A stretch of 7,921 nt of DNA from Robiginitomaculum sp. Lineage in GTDB: Bacteria; Pseudomonadota; Alphaproteobacteria; Caulobacterales; Maricaulaceae. The stretch lies in assembly GCA_027071965.1 (NCBI GenBank), contig JALSYJ010000294.1, forward strand, positions 1 through 7,921. Direction: 5' to 3'. Within the stretch, counting starts at the first letter, position 1. Each line of letters begins with the position of its first letter. The translations under genes were made by a program, and so were the position numbers. Below are positions 6,801 through 7,921 of this stretch, in pieces. The notes beneath the pieces are model-generated. The model worked only from the letters and a program-made list of their open reading frames with translations. It searched no databases and had not been told where the DNA came from.

Positions 6801-6835
6801 CCGGCCCTATTTCCATCTAAGAGGAAGAGGGCCGG
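6801..6835 (+). terminator. Strong stem-loop after aqpZ, likely terminator or 3' stabiliser
   Basis: CCGGCCCT (6801-6808) pairs perfectly with AGGGCCGG (6828-6835). The stem continues inward with mismatches, TTTC against GGAA. It starts 13 nt after the aqpZ stop. No T-run follows, so it may protect the 3' end or aid Rho-dependent termination rather than act as a classic intrinsic terminator. Confidence 0.5.
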
Positions 6836-6871
6836 CCAGCAGTTAGGGGCAAGTCCGCCCCATCACCCCAG

Positions 6872-6897
6872 CAGGTTAATCCGCCCGGTTTAACCTG
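6872..6897. repeat. Perfect 8-bp inverted repeat
   Basis: CAGGTTAA (6872-6879) and TTAACCTG (6890-6897) are exact reverse complements around the 10-nt centre TCCGCCCGGT. It is one of four consecutive inverted repeats in this spacer and may be an RNA hairpin or an operator. Confidence 0.45.
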
Positions 6898-6903
6898 ACC
6901 TAT

Positions 6904-6936
6904 GGCTTTTTTTGCGTTCAAAAGTAACGCAAAGCC
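6904..6936. repeat. Long stem-loop with a T bulge
   Basis: GGC (6904-6906) plus TTTGCGTT (6911-6918) pairs with AACGCAAA (6926-6933) plus GCC (6934-6936). There is a 7-nt loop and a four-T bulge at 6907-6910. Eleven pairs form in total. The T-run is inside the 5' arm, so it is not a terminator on the plus strand. Confidence 0.45.
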
Positions 6937-7148
6937 GGTAATGTCAGGCTCAAGTTCGGACATGGTACGACTTGCAAGCATTGTTGCCTGTCGCGGCGGA
7001 CAATATCTCATAAACAACCCTAAAAACAAGCAGATAAAACTCATTGACTGCCAGACTCAACCTCCTGTTTGAGCCCATTTGAGCATGAACTTGAAACCAG
7101 TTCAGGTGAGGAAGACTTTACCAAAACGCACATATTCTAACTTTTTTG

Positions 7149-7177
7149 TTGACATGGGAAATTTTCCCATTTATTAA
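7149..7177 (+). promoter_or_regulatory. Sigma-70-type promoter for the secreted repeat protein
   Basis: A consensus -35 TTGACA (7149-7154) is followed after exactly 17 bp by TATTAA (7172-7177, four of six matches to TATAAT). Transcription would start near 7184, about 40 nt before the gene. The spacer is almost entirely a palindrome, listed separately. Confidence 0.55.
7154..7170. promoter_or_regulatory. Perfect 17-bp palindrome between -35 and -10, likely repressor operator
   Basis: ATGGGAAA (7154-7161) and TTTCCCAT (7163-7170) are exact reverse complements around a single T. The palindrome begins at the last base of the -35 box and ends 1 bp before the -10 box. A protein bound here would block RNA polymerase. 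I do not recognise the binding regulator. Confidence 0.55.
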
Positions 7178-7223
7178 AAACCCATGCCAGCAAACCTGCA
7201 GGCTGCCCACAAGGAGAACTATG

Positions 7224-7835
7224 ATGAAAACCCGATCTATCACCAAACTTGCATTACTGGCCTTTGCCGGTACCAGCCTGCTTGCAACTGGCGTGGTTGC
7301 AGATATTCCAAACCCGGGTGACGTTACGGTCACCCGCGATAATTATCAGCGGATTATCGGTGCGCTCAGCAGTGCCGGGCTTTCAGACTCTGAAATCAGG
7401 CGCTGGATGAATGCTGCTAAAAACAATCCTGATAAACATGGAACCATACCTGATCCCACCAAAATCCATGTAACCCGCGAGAACTATAAACGCATAGTAA
7501 ATGCGCTTAGTAATCTGGGGCTTAACCGCCGCGAGATAAGACGCTGGATGAATGCCAGCAGACAGGCTCACGAAGGACAGCCGCATCATAGACGTGAAGC
7601 GGGTATGTCGGAAAACCCGGAGACTATGCCCCGGGCAGATAATCCGCAAACCAGTCGCGAAAATCAGGCCCGTGTTCAACGGGTTGGCAACAGGGTGCAA
7701 CCTGTAGTCAGAGGCAACCGCCCTGAAGCCGGGACACGTCCTGCCAGAGTACAGCGCCCGGCACGAATACAACGGCCTGTGCAGATTACCAGACCACCAC
7801 AACGTCCCAGCCGTCCCGCTCGTCCCGGGGGCTGA
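7224..7835 (+). CDS. Unrecognised secreted protein with a 47-residue tandem duplication and Pro/Arg-rich tail
   Basis: I do not recognise the family. The 203-residue product has a Sec signal peptide: a basic start (MKTRSITK), a hydrophobic core, and likely cleavage after VVA at residue 26. The mature part begins with two tandem units, 28-74 and 75-about 112, exactly 47 residues apart. Over 38 aligned positions 23 are identical. Each has IP-x-P, VTR(D/E)NY, ALS, GL and the block EIRRWMNA (57-64 and 104-111), suggesting a small helical motif. From about 113 the sequence is low-complexity, rich in Arg, Pro, Gln and Asn, with RPAR and QRP repeats up to the end; it should be very basic and disordered. 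AAGGAG (7211-7216) lies 7 nt before this ATG and 4 nt before another ATG at 7221, so either may be used. A longer frame beginning at 7146 would start inside the promoter. A periplasmic or envelope-binding role is possible but unproven. Confidence 0.8.
   Translation: MKTRSITKLALLAFAGTSLLATGVVADIPNPGDVTVTRDNYQRIIGALSSAGLSDSEIRRWMNAAKNNPDKHGTIPDPTKIHVTRENYKRIVNALSNLGLNRREIRRWMNASRQAHEGQPHHRREAGMSENPETMPRADNPQTSRENQARVQRVGNRVQPVVRGNRPEAGTRPARVQRPARIQRPVQITRPPQRPSRPARPGG
7305..7559 (+). repeat. Diverged 141-bp tandem duplication inside the secreted protein gene
   Basis: Codons for residues 28-74 (7305-7445) and 75-112 (7446-7559) align without gaps at a 141-bp offset. At protein level 23 of 38 positions match. 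Shared stretches such as AGACGCTGGATGAATGC-like sequence, coding RRWMNA, are still close, while the remainder has drifted, so the duplication is old and the repeated motif appears under selection. Confidence 0.75.
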
Positions 7836-7850
7836 CAATAACACAATTGG

Positions 7851-7869
7851 CGGGCATCATTGATGCCCG
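7851..7869 (+). terminator. Stem-loop after the secreted protein gene
   Basis: CGGGCATC (7851-7858) pairs with GATGCCCG (7862-7869) around an ATT loop. It lies 15 nt after the stop codon and 28 nt before the next start. There is no T-run, so it may limit read-through or stabilise the upstream message rather than end transcription fully. Confidence 0.45.
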
Positions 7870-7897
7870 TCACCATACATTAAACTGGGGAACAATT

Positions 7898-7921
7898 ATG
7901 AGAAACCAAACACTGTTATTT
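7898..7921 (+). CDS. Start of a further gene, cut by the window end
   Basis: ATG at 7898 follows GGGGAA (7887-7892) at a suitable distance and opens MRNQTLLF, a basic-then-hydrophobic start that could begin a signal peptide. Only eight codons are visible, so product and even coding status are uncertain. It lies 62 nt after the secreted repeat protein on the same strand and may share its promoter. Confidence 0.4.

Larger units (their letters stand above)
6788..7220. other. Non-coding, hairpin-rich spacer between aqpZ and the secreted repeat protein
   Basis: These 433 bp hold no convincing gene. The first half has a run of separate inverted repeats: 6801-6835, 6846-6861 (GGGGC/GCCCC), 6872-6897 (CAGGTTAA/TTAACCTG) and 6904-6936 (TTTGCGTT/AACGCAAA, extended by GGC/GCC). 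A weaker pair, ATGTC/GACAT, is at 6941-6963. The second half has the promoter at 7149-7177, a palindrome and the ribosome site AAGGAG at 7211-7216. The structured half could be a small RNA or a composite repeat; nothing identifies a known riboswitch class. Confidence 0.5.

Noticed and set aside
6817..7044. A 75-codon minus-strand open frame between aqpZ and the secreted protein.
   Set aside because: It runs through four inverted repeats that constrain its sequence, has no convincing ribosome site and matches nothing I recognise, so it is probably spurious.
7383..7844. A 153-codon minus-strand open frame opposite the secreted protein gene.
   Set aside because: The plus-strand frame has a promoter, ribosome site, signal peptide and internal duplication. 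The antisense frame has none of these and is a shadow.

Overview
The window looks like a chromosomal segment of a Gram-negative bacterium of moderate GC content, most likely an alphaproteobacterium or close relative. That guess rests on the reductive pyrimidine pathway gene set, an AqpZ-type aquaporin and a Sec signal peptide. No rRNA, tRNA or marker gene is present, so the taxonomy is inference.

Layout. Positions 1-356 hold an array of seven direct repeats, plus a partial eighth, that resemble REP elements: a GTAG tetranucleotide followed by a short imperfect palindrome. The array ends 2 bp from the stop codon of the first gene. Positions 358-5801 are a tight four-gene operon on the minus strand, in transcription order preT, preA, a class III omega-amino-acid aminotransferase and mmsA. 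Intergenic distances are an 8-nt overlap, 4 nt and 9 nt. Positions 5802-6112 are a divergent promoter region. Positions 6113-6787 encode an aquaporin Z on the plus strand. Positions 6788-7220 are non-coding: at least four consecutive inverted repeats, then a promoter with a perfect 17-bp palindrome between its -35 and -10 boxes. Positions 7224-7835 encode an unrecognised secreted protein built from a 47-residue tandem duplication and a Pro/Arg-rich tail. A further gene probably starts at 7898 and runs off the end.

How the genes work together. PreT and PreA form a bacterial dihydropyrimidine dehydrogenase that reduces uracil and thymine. The aminotransferase fits deamination of beta-alanine (from uracil) or 3-aminoisobutyrate (from thymine) to the semialdehydes, and MmsA oxidises these to acetyl-CoA or propionyl-CoA. 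The operon thus covers the first and the last two steps. The two hydrolytic steps, dihydropyrimidinase and beta-ureidopropionase, are not in the window. The aquaporin and the secreted repeat protein show no evident link to this pathway.

The least explained parts are the REP-like array, the hairpin-rich spacer at 6801-6963, and the palindrome-controlled repeat protein at 7149-7835.
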